A stretch of 64,000 bases of DNA from Mycobacterium sp. AZCC_0083 (lineage in GTDB: Bacteria; Actinomycetota; Actinomycetes; Mycobacteriales; Mycobacteriaceae), in NCBI RefSeq assembly GCF_014202335.1, contig NZ_JACHGP010000005.1, forward strand, positions 248,001-312,000. The letters are read 5' to 3'. The notes under the pieces are model-generated. The model worked only from the letters and a program-made list of their open reading frames with translations. It did no database searches and was not told the DNA's origin. The translations under genes and the position numbers were made by a program. Shown here one piece after another: positions 1 through 10,730 of this stretch (positions within the stretch are counted from its first letter, which is position 1; every line of letters begins with the position of its first letter).

Positions 1-310
1 GTACTTGCCTCGATTCTCAAGCACGTCGTCTGACATACATAGCCTGGGATATATAGGTATCCACTAGATGCCGAGTTGTCGGCAGCCTGCTCGAGCGAAC
101 TGCTCACAGGCGAAATCAACTGTCCAACAATGGTTTTCATCTCATATGCATTGGGCGCACCTTGTGGCAGCCGAACAGACTGGGACGTTGCGCGACCAGC
201 GCAGACCACGCGAACACCAACGACGGCCAAGTTATTCCTGTGAATTGACTGTCCCACGCACTGAGTACGCTCCGATTGCCACTACATAGGGTGGGTGATA
301 TAGATACGGA
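1..310. other. intergenic leader of the MarR-MmpS-MmpL operon
   Basis: I see no convincing gene here. The only open frame (68-289) has arginine- and proline-rich shadow composition and no family signature. An imperfect inverted repeat GGATA-N6-TATCC lies at 47-62, and a related GATATA-rich string lies at about 296-307 just before the marR start. These could be operator sites for the MarR protein, but the match is weak. Confidence 0.4.
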
Positions 311-817
311 GTGGGAAATCCGCCTGGCGACGAAGACGCCTTCGACTACGTCGGCGAGTTTCTCGATCAGGCCTTGGACCTGACCGCGCGGTTTCTCAGC
401 GATCGCGCCGAGTTGAGTGCGTCCGCTGCGTTCGTGCTGAACCGGGTGTGCCGCGAAGGCCCCGTTCGACTAACGACGCTGGCAGCCAAGGAAGCGGTCA
501 GCCAACCCTCGATGACCCAGCTGATCCAGAGACTGGAGCGCCTGGGCTTCGTGACCAGGCTCCCCGACCCCGACGACGGGCGCGCCACCCTCATCGGCGT
601 GACGCCACACGGTCAGACGATGCTCGACGATCGGAAGCGCGTCCGTCGGGCACGCCTTGCGGTCTTGATGACGACGCTGACACCGGACGAGTCATGCGCG
701 CTGCAGGTTTCGGCGCGGGTCGCATATCCCGTGCTGTGTCAGCTCGCCGAAAATGCAGACTGTTCGCCGGAAGATCTTGCGACGCAGCCAGAAGATCAGC
801 GAGAGGTATGCGAGTGA
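311..817 (+). CDS. MarR-family transcriptional regulator
   Basis: The 168-residue protein has the MarR winged-helix layout: a helix-turn-helix around residues 55-80 (LTTLAAKEAVSQPSMTQLIQRLE) and a wing with the typical DPDDGRATLIGVTPHG segment near residues 88-105. The start is GTG at 311. Its stop lies inside the start region of mmpS, so the regulator and the exporter genes are translated from one message. MarR proteins usually repress a neighbouring efflux operon until a ligand binds, and autoregulation of this operon is the likely role. It does not resemble Rv0678, which controls mmpS5-mmpL5 in M. tuberculosis, so the ligand is unknown. Confidence 0.88.
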   Translation: MGNPPGDEDAFDYVGEFLDQALDLTARFLSDRAELSASAAFVLNRVCREGPVRLTTLAAKEAVSQPSMTQLIQRLERLGFVTRLPDPDDGRATLIGVTPHGQTMLDDRKRVRRARLAVLMTTLTPDESCALQVSARVAYPVLCQLAENADCSPEDLATQPEDQREVCE

Positions 818-1254
818 GAAGTATTCCAGTAGGTCGCTGGCTGAAGAAGATATGGATCCCGTTGGTTCTCATCGTCGTACTGGCGATCTCGGGCCTCGTC
901 GTTTCCCGTCTGCACAAGATGTTCGCGTCCCAGGATCTCAATGCCAACGCCGGTTCGGGCATCGAGATCGTCCAGTTCAACCCGAAGGTCATGGTCTACG
1001 ACGTGTACGGCCCGCCGGGCAGCACCGCCCAAATTGGCTACTTCGACCCGGATGCCAACGTGCACTCGATCACTGCGACCCTGCCGTGGTCGGTCACCTT
1101 GTCGACGACGTTGCCGTCCGTCAGCGCAAGTCTCGTCGCGCGGAGCGACACTGATCAGATTGGATGCCGCGTCACCGTGAACGGAACCGTCCGTGAGGAG
1201 CAATCCGCCAATGGGGTCAACGCCCAGACGTACTGCCTGGTGAAGTCCGCATGA
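808..1254 (+). CDS. MmpS-family membrane/periplasmic accessory protein
   Basis: The 148-residue protein has a basic N-terminus, one membrane helix at about residues 12-32 (IWIPLVLIVVLAISGLVV) and an extracytoplasmic beta-rich domain with the MmpS pattern FNPKVMVYDVYGPPG and a paired-cysteine C-terminal part (IGCRVTVNG ... TYCLVKSA). MmpS proteins partner MmpL transporters in exporting lipids or siderophores. I chose ATG 808, which overlaps the marR stop and follows a GAGAGG ribosome site. A much longer open frame upstream (from 448) is only marR read in another frame. The stop overlaps the mmpL start as ATGA. Confidence 0.93.
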   Translation: MRVRSIPVGRWLKKIWIPLVLIVVLAISGLVVSRLHKMFASQDLNANAGSGIEIVQFNPKVMVYDVYGPPGSTAQIGYFDPDANVHSITATLPWSVTLSTTLPSVSASLVARSDTDQIGCRVTVNGTVREEQSANGVNAQTYCLVKSA

Positions 1255-4154
1255 CGCACGCGACCCCGCCGGCCGAGACCGACGAGCACCCCAAGCGCCC
1301 GTTCTTTCCACACATGCTGCGCATCCTTGCGCTGCCGATCGTCCTGTTTTGGGTGTTCGTCGCCGTCGTGGTGAACGTGACCGCCCCCCAACTCGAGACC
1401 GTTGGCGAACTCCATTCGGCCCCAATGGCTCCCGAAGACGCGCCTTCGATGAAGGCGATGAAGTTGATGGGCGGCAACTTCCACGAGTTCGACTCCAACA
1501 GCACGATCATGATCGTTATCGAGGGGCAGCAGCCCCTCGGTCCAGACGCGCACGACTACTACAACGAGATCATCCGCAAGCTGTATCAGGATCCCAAGCA
1601 CATCCAGCACATCCAGGATTTCTGGGGTGACACGCTGACGGCCGCCGGTGCGCAGAGCGCCGACGGCAAGGCCTCCTACGTGATGATCAACCTTGCCGGC
1701 GAGCAGGGCCAGACGTTGGCCAACGAAGGCGTCGACGCCGTGCGCAAGGTCATCGATGAAACGAAGGCCCCGCCGGGCGTGCAGGCCTACGTCGCAGGGC
1801 CGGCCGCGCTCACCAACGACTTGCACGTCATCGGCAACGCCAGCCTCGCCCAGATCACAGTGATAACCCTCGTCGCGATCGCGTTCATGCTGCTGGTCGT
1901 CTACCGCTCGATAGTGACCACGCTGATCCAGCTCTTCCTGACGTTTCTCGGGTTGCTGACCGCGCGCGGAGTTGTCTCGGTGCTGGCCACCCACGGCGCC
2001 TTCGGGCTGACGACTTTCGCCGGGAACATCCTGACGATGCTCGCAATAGCCGCGGCCACCGACTACGGCATCTTCATCTTCGGCCGCTACCGCGAGGATC
2101 GCGGGTTGGGTCAAGATCGCGATGACGCCTACTACGCCACCTTCAAGTCCGTCGCGCCCGTCATCGTGGGGTCGGGCCTGACCATTGCCGGTGCCACCTA
2201 CTGCCTCAGCTTTGCGCGGCTGCCCTACTTCTCCACCATGGGCGCCCCAGTCGCGATCGGCATGGTCGTGGTCGTGGCGATTGCGGTCACGCTCGGCCCG
2301 GCCATCCTCTTCCTGGGTAGCCGGATTGGCCTATACGAATCCAAACGCCCTCCTCAGAGCCGGTTTTGGCGACGGGTCGGCACCACGGTGGTGCGCTGGC
2401 CGGCACCAGTCTTCGTGGCGAGCCTGTTCGTGGTGCTGATCGGCCTCGTCGCGATTCCGGGCTACAAGCCGGCCTACAACGACCGCTACTACATGCCGGC
2501 CGACGCGCCCACCAACATCGGCTTCGCCGCCGCCGACCGGCACTTCTCCGAAGCCCGAATGAACCCCGACATCCTGATGGTCAACGCTGATCACGACATG
2601 CGGAACCCCGCCGACATGCTGGTGCTGAACGCGATCGCCAGGAACGTCATGCACACCGAGGGCATTGCGATGGTGCAGAACATCACGCGGCCGTTGGGCA
2701 TTCCGATCCAGCACAGCTCGATTCCCTTTCAGACGAGCGTTCAGGGCCAGACGAGCAACATGAACCTGCCGTTCCAGCGGGCTCAACTGGACACCATCAA
2801 GAAAACGGTCGACGCGACGAACGTCTCGATCGACATCTTGGAGAGGCAGTATCAACTCTCGCTGCAGCAAACCGCGCTGACACAGGACTCAGCGGCCAAG
2901 TCGCGGGATCTGCTCGCGACCACCGCGGAACTGCGAGACCACATCGCGGACTTCGATGACGAGTTCCGGCCGCTGCGCGCCTACTTCTACTGGGAACCGC
3001 ACTGCTACGACATCCCCATGTGCTTCGCGATTCGTTCCCTCTTCGATTCCCTCGACGGGATCGACAAACTGACCGATCAGACGGGTGCGGTGCAGGGCAA
3101 CACCGACCAACTGGCGGACCTCGCTCCGAAGCTGACGGCACTTCTTCCGCAGACCATCGCGAGCATGAAGCAGAGCAGGGACCTGTCGCTGGCGTCGTAC
3201 AACTCTCAGAAGGCCCTGCTCGACCAGTCGGAGGCCACCAACGACACCGCGCTGGCGTTGGGCGCCGCCTTCGATCAGGCCAAGAACGATGACCTGTTCT
3301 ATCTGCCGCCGGAAGCGTTCCAGAACCCCGACTTCGAGCGCGGGCTGAAGATGTTCCTCGCACCGGACGGCAAGTCCGCGCGCATGTTCATCACCCACGA
3401 AACCGACCCCGCGACCGTCGAGGGCATCGCCAGGGTCGATTCCGAACGCAAGGCCGCGCAGGACGCCATAAAGATGACCTCGCTCTCCAACGCCAAGATC
3501 TACCTGGGTGGGGTCGCGGCCACCTACAAGGACATGTCCGACGGCGCCGAGTACGACCTGATGATCGCCGTGGTGTCGGCCCTGACGCTGATCTTCATGA
3601 TCATGCTCATCCTGACCAGAGCCGCGGTGGCAGCGCTCGTCATCGTCGGAACGGCGGCCAGCTCGATCGCCGCATCATTCGGCATCTCGGTGCTGCTCTG
3701 GCAGGACCTCTTCGGTATTCAGGTGCAGTGGCTGGTCATGCTGATGTCCGTCATCATCCTGCTGGCGGTGGGATCGGACTACAACCTGCTGCTGGTGTCC
3801 CGGTTCAAGGACGAGATCCATGCCGGGTTGAAGACCGGCATCATCCGCTCCATGGCAGGCACGGGTGGCGTGGTGACATCCGCCGGGCTGGTCTTCGCGG
3901 CCACCATGGCGGCGATGTCATTCAGCAAGCTGATCGTGCTGGCCCAGATGGGTACCACCATCGCGATCGGGCTCTTGGTGGACACCTTGATCGTGCGCTC
4001 CCTGCTGATGCCGTCGATCGCGACGATGCTCGGGCGATGGTTCTGGTGGCCGCTGGTCGTCTACCCCCGCGGCGACAATCACTTCCGGAAACCGCAACCG
4101 CCGCCTCCGCCAAGCGAGGAGTCGGACACCGCGCCGGTGCCGGTGCAGGCGTAG
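1251..4154 (+). CDS. MmpL-family RND transporter
   Basis: The 967-residue inner-membrane transporter has the MmpL/RND layout: a first membrane helix near residues 23-45, a periplasmic loop, five further helices, a second large loop rich in coiled-coil heptads (about residues 500-680), then a second six-helix bundle. The proton-relay pairs are visible as DYGIFIFGRYRE (Asp271-Tyr272) and DYNLLLVSRFKDE (Asp843-Tyr844). The length and the long helical second loop resemble the MmpL4/MmpL5 group, which pair with MmpS proteins and export siderophores or drugs; the cargo here is not deducible. It is translationally coupled to mmpS by ATGA. The proline-rich cytoplasmic tail ends at residue 967. Confidence 0.95.
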   Translation: MTHATPPAETDEHPKRPFFPHMLRILALPIVLFWVFVAVVVNVTAPQLETVGELHSAPMAPEDAPSMKAMKLMGGNFHEFDSNSTIMIVIEGQQPLGPDAHDYYNEIIRKLYQDPKHIQHIQDFWGDTLTAAGAQSADGKASYVMINLAGEQGQTLANEGVDAVRKVIDETKAPPGVQAYVAGPAALTNDLHVIGNASLAQITVITLVAIAFMLLVVYRSIVTTLIQLFLTFLGLLTARGVVSVLATHGAFGLTTFAGNILTMLAIAAATDYGIFIFGRYREDRGLGQDRDDAYYATFKSVAPVIVGSGLTIAGATYCLSFARLPYFSTMGAPVAIGMVVVVAIAVTLGPAILFLGSRIGLYESKRPPQSRFWRRVGTTVVRWPAPVFVASLFVVLIGLVAIPGYKPAYNDRYYMPADAPTNIGFAAADRHFSEARMNPDILMVNADHDMRNPADMLVLNAIARNVMHTEGIAMVQNITRPLGIPIQHSSIPFQTSVQGQTSNMNLPFQRAQLDTIKKTVDATNVSIDILERQYQLSLQQTALTQDSAAKSRDLLATTAELRDHIADFDDEFRPLRAYFYWEPHCYDIPMCFAIRSLFDSLDGIDKLTDQTGAVQGNTDQLADLAPKLTALLPQTIASMKQSRDLSLASYNSQKALLDQSEATNDTALALGAAFDQAKNDDLFYLPPEAFQNPDFERGLKMFLAPDGKSARMFITHETDPATVEGIARVDSERKAAQDAIKMTSLSNAKIYLGGVAATYKDMSDGAEYDLMIAVVSALTLIFMIMLILTRAAVAALVIVGTAASSIAASFGISVLLWQDLFGIQVQWLVMLMSVIILLAVGSDYNLLLVSRFKDEIHAGLKTGIIRSMAGTGGVVTSAGLVFAATMAAMSFSKLIVLAQMGTTIAIGLLVDTLIVRSLLMPSIATMLGRWFWWPLVVYPRGDNHFRKPQPPPPPSEESDTAPVPVQA

Positions 4155-4241
4155 GTCGGGCTTCGGGGCATAGACGCCCGCGTATGCAGTCCGGACGGCA
4201 AACCATGGATCGTCTCGGCGATCGCCGGTTGACTGACGAAC

Positions 4242-4760
4242 ATGCGTATCAGCCCATTCGTCATCCTGACCAGCATCACCGCCATCGCCAGCGCCGCCGC
4301 AGGCGGAATGATGTACGTGTTTTCCACCTTCGTCATGCAAGGCCTAGATCGCACCGGGCCCGTCGAGGCGATCACCGCGATGCGCGGCATCAACGCCGAG
4401 GCGAACGCCAGCGCACCGTTCCTCCTGGCGTATCTCGGTGCGGCGGTGCTGGCGTTCGTGGTCGGCGTCATCGCCGTCGTCCAGCTGGGCAGGCCGGGGA
4501 GACGCTGGGTACTGATCGGTGCCGTCTTCGGGGTCCTTGCGGCGATCATCACGATGGCCTTCAACGTCCCGCTGAACGACCACCTCGACAGCGTCGACCC
4601 GCAGGGTCTATCCGCGGGCGACGCCGCCGGCGAGTGGCTGGCGTACTACCAGCCGTGGACGGCGTGGAATCACGTCCGGACGATCACCGCGTTCGTCGCG
4701 GCAGCCTCGATGTTGATCGGCCTGCTCCAGGATCGCGCCGACGCATCGGCACGGCCGTGA
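4242..4760 (+). CDS. DUF1772 (anthrone oxygenase-like) membrane protein
   Basis: The 172-residue protein has four hydrophobic segments (about residues 8-30, 62-82, 88-107 and 147-162). It carries the DUF1772 signature FNVPLND near residues 107-113 and a W..WN..R motif near the last helix. Some family members are called anthrone oxygenase-like, but most bacterial ones have no assigned reaction. It lies 87 bases after mmpL on the same strand and overlaps the following small membrane gene by GTGA, so the two are probably co-translated. A functional link to the MmpL system is possible but not shown. Confidence 0.82.
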   Translation: MRISPFVILTSITAIASAAAGGMMYVFSTFVMQGLDRTGPVEAITAMRGINAEANASAPFLLAYLGAAVLAFVVGVIAVVQLGRPGRRWVLIGAVFGVLAAIITMAFNVPLNDHLDSVDPQGLSAGDAAGEWLAYYQPWTAWNHVRTITAFVAAASMLIGLLQDRADASARP

Positions 4761-5140
4761 GCAACCGACCCGCGTACTTGAGTTTCGGCCTGGCCTTGCT
4801 GGTCGGCTTCGGCGCGCTGTTCCTCGTCATCACCGCGCTGAGTGAGGCGCTACAGGATCAGCAGGTGCCCGCGCTGCTGTGGCCGACTGGATCCGGTCTC
4901 GTCATCGGGCTGGTCTATCTCGCAGGAGGGATCGCCCATCGTGACGTCCTCCAATATGGGCTCGGCGGCTGGCTTGCCGTGACGTCTCCGGCCGCGTTGT
5001 TCCTAGAGGGAGCGAACGTGTACTGGGCCTTGGCCCTAGCCGGCGGAGTGGCCTATCTGGTCGCTGCGGTGCTGGAGCCGTCCGCGGTCAGCCCGACGGT
5101 CGACGTCGGCGTCGCGCCGGCGCTCATGACCAGGCCGTAG
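4757..5140 (+). CDS. small four-helix membrane protein of unknown function
   Basis: The 127-residue protein starts with GTG overlapping the stop of the DUF1772 gene. It has four hydrophobic stretches (about residues 8-30, 38-55, 66-83 and 88-105) and no motif that I recognise. The start fits the coupled GTGA arrangement; a longer open frame reaching back to 3728 is a shadow of mmpL. Its last 88 bases overlap the 3' end of the convergent cutinase gene. No function can be assigned. Confidence 0.68.
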   Translation: MSNRPAYLSFGLALLVGFGALFLVITALSEALQDQQVPALLWPTGSGLVIGLVYLAGGIAHRDVLQYGLGGWLAVTSPAALFLEGANVYWALALAGGVAYLVAAVLEPSAVSPTVDVGVAPALMTRP

Positions 5141-5901
5141 AGCGGTCCACCCCAGGCGTGCAGGCCGCTCGCGGTAGGTGCGTACGAGGTGTGAATAGCG
5201 ATGTCGGCGGCCGTCACCTTGGGTGAGTCGGGGACGGAGTCGCACACCGGGTCGCCGATGTCGCAGACGCTGACGGTGCGGGTACCGATCTCGGGCGGCA
5301 GCGGCGAGGTCGGCGCGGAAGCCAGGAACGAGTGCTCTTGTGCAACGCCCTTGCCAAGGCCACGCACTAGCGCCGTCGATCCCATGTTGATGGTGGTGTC
5401 GGTGGGTAGCCGGTCGCCGTCGGCGATCAGCAGCGCGGCGGCCATGTGCGGGTCGTCCGCGAGATCTTCCAGGTTGCGGTGGATCACCATGGCGCCCTGC
5501 GAGTAGCCGGCCAGCACCACCTTGGTGACGGGGCAGCGCTCGGTGAACGCCTCGAACTGGTCGGCGGCCGCATTGGTGCCGACCTTGACGCTGTCCATGA
5601 AGTGCATCCAGTCGCCAAGCCCGCCGTCCAGCGGTGCCGCGACGGCCGGGTACTGAACGGCCTCGGCGGTGATCGTCTGGCCGCTCGCGGCCAGTTCGGC
5701 CTGCAACTGCAGGTACGACTGGTAGACCACGGCGCCCATGCCGCCATTGGCTGTCAGGCCGGCACCGTCACGCTGGCCCGATCCGGCAGCGCCCATCCAG
5801 TGGAAGTCGCCGCACCCGGGTGCGGCCGCGGCGGTGCCCGTGGCCATTCCTGCCAGCGCCGTGCCTGCCACCAGAATGGCCAATCCAAGACGACGAATCA
5901 C
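5053..5901 (-). CDS. secreted cutinase-family serine esterase
   Basis: This is a cutinase-like alpha/beta hydrolase of about 282 residues with a Sec signal peptide at the N-terminus (IRRLGLAILVAGTALAGMA ... AAAAPG). The serine nucleophile sits in GYSQG at about residue 134, the aspartate in a CDIGDPVCD segment and the histidine in the following AIHTSYA segment, as in mycobacterial culp proteins. The GTG start at 5901 places the basic IRR motif next to the signal helix and follows an AGGA ribosome site; a start ten codons earlier is less likely. Such enzymes hydrolyse lipid or polymer esters outside the cell. The 3' end overlaps the convergent upstream gene by 88 bases. Confidence 0.93.
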   Translation of the reverse strand: MIRRLGLAILVAGTALAGMATGTAAAAPGCGDFHWMGAAGSGQRDGAGLTANGGMGAVVYQSYLQLQAELAASGQTITAEAVQYPAVAAPLDGGLGDWMHFMDSVKVGTNAAADQFEAFTERCPVTKVVLAGYSQGAMVIHRNLEDLADDPHMAAALLIADGDRLPTDTTINMGSTALVRGLGKGVAQEHSFLASAPTSPLPPEIGTRTVSVCDIGDPVCDSVPDSPKVTAADIAIHTSYAPTASGLHAWGGPLYGLVMSAGATPTSTVGLTADGSSTAATR

Positions 5902-6008
5902 GATGAGTTCCTCCAACCCTGGCGGCAGCACGTGTGCGATTGCGCTACCGCGTCAACCCGGTTATCGGTCCCAGTACCGGTCTGCGTTACAGCTGTTACA
6001 ACTGAGGT

Positions 6009-8097
<2,089 letters not shown>

Positions 8098-8113
<16 letters not shown>

Positions 8114-8745
8114 CGACAGGAGAGGTGGTCGCCATCGTCGACAATGCCCCCGCGCGGCTCGCTGTCTCCAGGCACGCCTGCGCGCTGTTCTGGAAACACG
8201 GGGTCACCGGGACCAGTGGCGACGACATTGCCTCTGCTGCAGGGCTTTCCACGCGCACCATCTGGCGATACTTCCGATCGAAGGAGAGTTGCGTCGAACC
8301 GGTCCTCGCCAAATCGCTGGACCGATTCCTCGCCGTGGTGGACCGGTGGCCAGCCGAGTTGTCCCTCGGAGATCACCTTGCCGCAGACGCCGTCACGCAC
8401 CCTCTGACACCCCAGGACATCGACGACGAGATCGGTGCGATGCGGATCGCCACCATGACGGCGTCGGAACCCGCCTTGCGCACCGCCTACCTGATGGTCC
8501 ACGACGAGATGGAACGCGGGCTCATTCCCGTTGTCGCCAAACGGCTTTACCGTTCCGAGGACGACCTGATCGTTCGACTCTGCGCGGCGGCAGTCACCGG
8601 CGCGCTGCGCGTCATCGACGAGGACGTCAGCAGGGCCATCGTCGTCGACGAGACCGAGGTCAGCCAGAGCGAGGCGTTGTCACTGATCGACCGCGCCATC
8701 CTGGAGGCCACCAACGGTCGCTTCGGAGGACCTGTCACGGCCTGA
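8098..8745 (+). CDS. TetR-family transcriptional regulator
   Basis: The 215-residue protein has a TetR DNA-binding domain in the first 60 residues (ACALFWKHGVTGTSGDDIASAAGLSTRTIWRYFRSKESC) and an all-helical ligand domain after it. ATG 8098 overlaps the second operator palindrome; GTG 8125 after AGGAGAG is an alternative but lies very close to that ribosome site. The gene is divergent from dgdA and 41 bases upstream of an S9 peptidase on the same strand. The paired palindromes make control of both directions likely, with a dialkylglycine or its peptide as plausible inducer (inference). Confidence 0.9.
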
Positions 8746-8786
8746 TTACCGATCTCCAACCACCACCTACGAACTCAAGGAGTCGC

Positions 8787-10664
8787 ATGACCCTGCCCGA
8801 AATCATCCCCGTAGAAGCACTCTTCGATTCGCCCGTCCGCGCCGGTGCATCGATCTCACCCGATGGAACCAAGATCGCCTACCTGGCGCCGTGGAAGAAC
8901 CGGCTCAACGTCTGGGTGCAGACGATCGATTCGGACGACGACGACTCGCGCTGCGTCACCGCCGACGACAACCGCAGTGTGTACATCCACCAATGGACCG
9001 ACGACCCTCGGTGGCTGCTGTACTACCAGGACGGCGACGGCGACGAGAACTGGCACCTCTACCGAGTCGACCTGGACGATCCGGCCGCTCCCGCAGTCGA
9101 TCTCACACCGTTCCCCGGAGCCAAGGCCGTCCCGCTTGACGAAGCGAGGAAGGGCAGGGTCGTCGTCGGGATCAACAAGCGGACCATCGAGCTGTTCGAC
9201 CTGTACGAAGTCGACATCGCCACAGGAGAACTCACCCTGCTCGCCGAGAATCCAGGCCACGTCGCGTCCTGGCTCTGCAGCCGCAACGGCGACCTACTCG
9301 CCACGGCGTTGACGGCCGACGGCGACGTCGAGCTGTCGAGATGGGACAAGGACACACGTACGTTGCATGCGGTGGCGGTGTTCGACGGCACCGACTATCC
9401 GATGAGCGTGTACCCGATGGTGATCACGCCCGACGGCACCGGTGTCTGGCTCGGTTCCAACCGGGATTCCGACCGCACCCGCCTTGTCCGGCTCGACTTG
9501 GCCACCGGCACGGAGACCGAGGTGGACAGTCACCCGACGTTCGACCTCGACACGCACTATGGAGGCCATGGGCCGCTCATCCAGAGTCGGCGGACCGAGG
9601 AACTGATCGGGGCGAGGTATCTCGGTGAGCGGCAGGTGATTCACGCGCTGGACCCGGATTTCGCCGCCGTCCTGGAAAACGTGGAGAAGCTGTCCGACGG
9701 AGACATCGGCGCCATCTCCTCCGACGAGAGCGAGCAGCGCTGGCTCGTCAGCTTCATCGACGATCGCGAGCCCGGCCTCACCTATCTCTACGACCATTCC
9801 ACGGGTGAGAGTCGGCTGCTCTTCCGGCCGTATCCGGATCTGGATCCCGAAGCGCTGGCTCCAATGACACCGGTGACGATCCCATCCCGTGACGGGCTGC
9901 AACTCCACTCGTATCTGACGTTGCCCGTCGGGATCGAGCCCAAGGGGTTGCCATTGGTCCTGCTCGTCCACGGCGGCCCGTGGGCACGCGACACCTGGGG
10001 GTATCAGCCCGACGTGCAGCTGTTGGCCAACCGCGGATATGCGGTGCTACAGGTCAACTTTCGCGGCTCGACCGGTTACGGCAAGGCGTTCGTCAAGGCT
10101 GCCATCGGAGAATTCGCGGGCAGGATGCACGACGATCTGATCGATGCCGTGAACTGGGCCGTCAAGGAGGGCTACGCAGATCGCGATCGCGTCGGGATCT
10201 TCGGCGGCTCCTACGGCGGATACGCCACATTGGTCGGCGTCACCTTCACCCCTGACCTCTTCGCCGCGGCCATCGACTACGTCGGAATCTCGAACCTCGC
10301 GAACTTCATGCGGACCCTGCCCGCCACGGCCAGGCCGCACTTGGCCAACAACTGGCACCTGTTCGTCGGAGATCCTTCCGATCCGGTCCAGGAGACCGAC
10401 ATGCTGGCCCGCTCACCGATCACTCGCGTGGATCAGATCCGCACCCCGCTACTGGTGGTCCAGGGCGCCAACGACACTCGAGTCGTGCAGACCGAATCCG
10501 ACAATCTCGTCGAGGCACTGCGCGCCCGGGGAGTCGAGGTCGAGTACATGGTCAAGACCGACGAAGGGCATGGCTTCCTGAACCCGGAGAACCAGATCGA
10601 CATGTACCACGCCGTCGAGCGCTTCCTCGCCGAGCACCTTGGCGGTCGGGCACTCAACCCGTAG
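8787..10664 (+). CDS. S9-family (prolyl oligopeptidase-like) serine peptidase
   Basis: The 625-residue protein has an N-terminal beta-propeller domain (about residues 1-360) with [18 protein letters not shown] repeats and a C-terminal alpha/beta hydrolase domain. The nucleophile is in GGSYGG (about Ser475), the aspartate follows [10 protein letters not shown] and the histidine is in DEGHGF (about His595). The family cleaves short peptides, often acylaminoacyl- or prolyl-peptides, and no signal peptide is visible, so it acts in the cytoplasm. ATG 8787 follows AAGGAG with good spacing. Its position after the TetR gene and across from dgdA suggests that it releases dialkylglycines from imported peptides, which is inference. 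Confidence 0.93.
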   Translation: MTLPEIIPVEALFDSPVRAGASISPDGTKIAYLAPWKNRLNVWVQTIDSDDDDSRCVTADDNRSVYIHQWTDDPRWLLYYQDGDGDENWHLYRVDLDDPAAPAVDLTPFPGAKAVPLDEARKGRVVVGINKRTIELFDLYEVDIATGELTLLAENPGHVASWLCSRNGDLLATALTADGDVELSRWDKDTRTLHAVAVFDGTDYPMSVYPMVITPDGTGVWLGSNRDSDRTRLVRLDLATGTETEVDSHPTFDLDTHYGGHGPLIQSRRTEELIGARYLGERQVIHALDPDFAAVLENVEKLSDGDIGAISSDESEQRWLVSFIDDREPGLTYLYDHSTGESRLLFRPYPDLDPEALAPMTPVTIPSRDGLQLHSYLTLPVGIEPKGLPLVLLVHGGPWARDTWGYQPDVQLLANRGYAVLQVNFRGSTGYGKAFVKAAIGEFAGRMHDDLIDAVNWAVKEGYADRDRVGIFGGSYGGYATLVGVTFTPDLFAAAIDYVGISNLANFMRTLPATARPHLANNWHLFVGDPSDPVQETDMLARSPITRVDQIRTPLLVVQGANDTRVVQTESDNLVEALRARGVEVEYMVKTDEGHGFLNPENQIDMYHAVERFLAEHLGGRALNP

Positions 10665-10730
10665 CAGCTCGACACGAAGCAGGTGCCCGTGTCGATGGTG
10701 GCGTCGATGTCAGGCACGCTGGTCCCCACG

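Noticed and set aside
68..289. Open frame of 73 codons at the window start
   Set aside because: Arginine/proline/serine-rich composition, no ribosome site and no family signature.
311..817. Assignment of the MarR gene as Rv0678 (MmpR5)
   Set aside because: Same fold and gene neighbourhood type, but the sequence I can recall for Rv0678 does not match; only a family call is justified.
448..1254. Long frame covering marR and mmpS
   Set aside because: Only the part from ATG 808 is MmpS; the upstream 120 codons are marR read in another frame.
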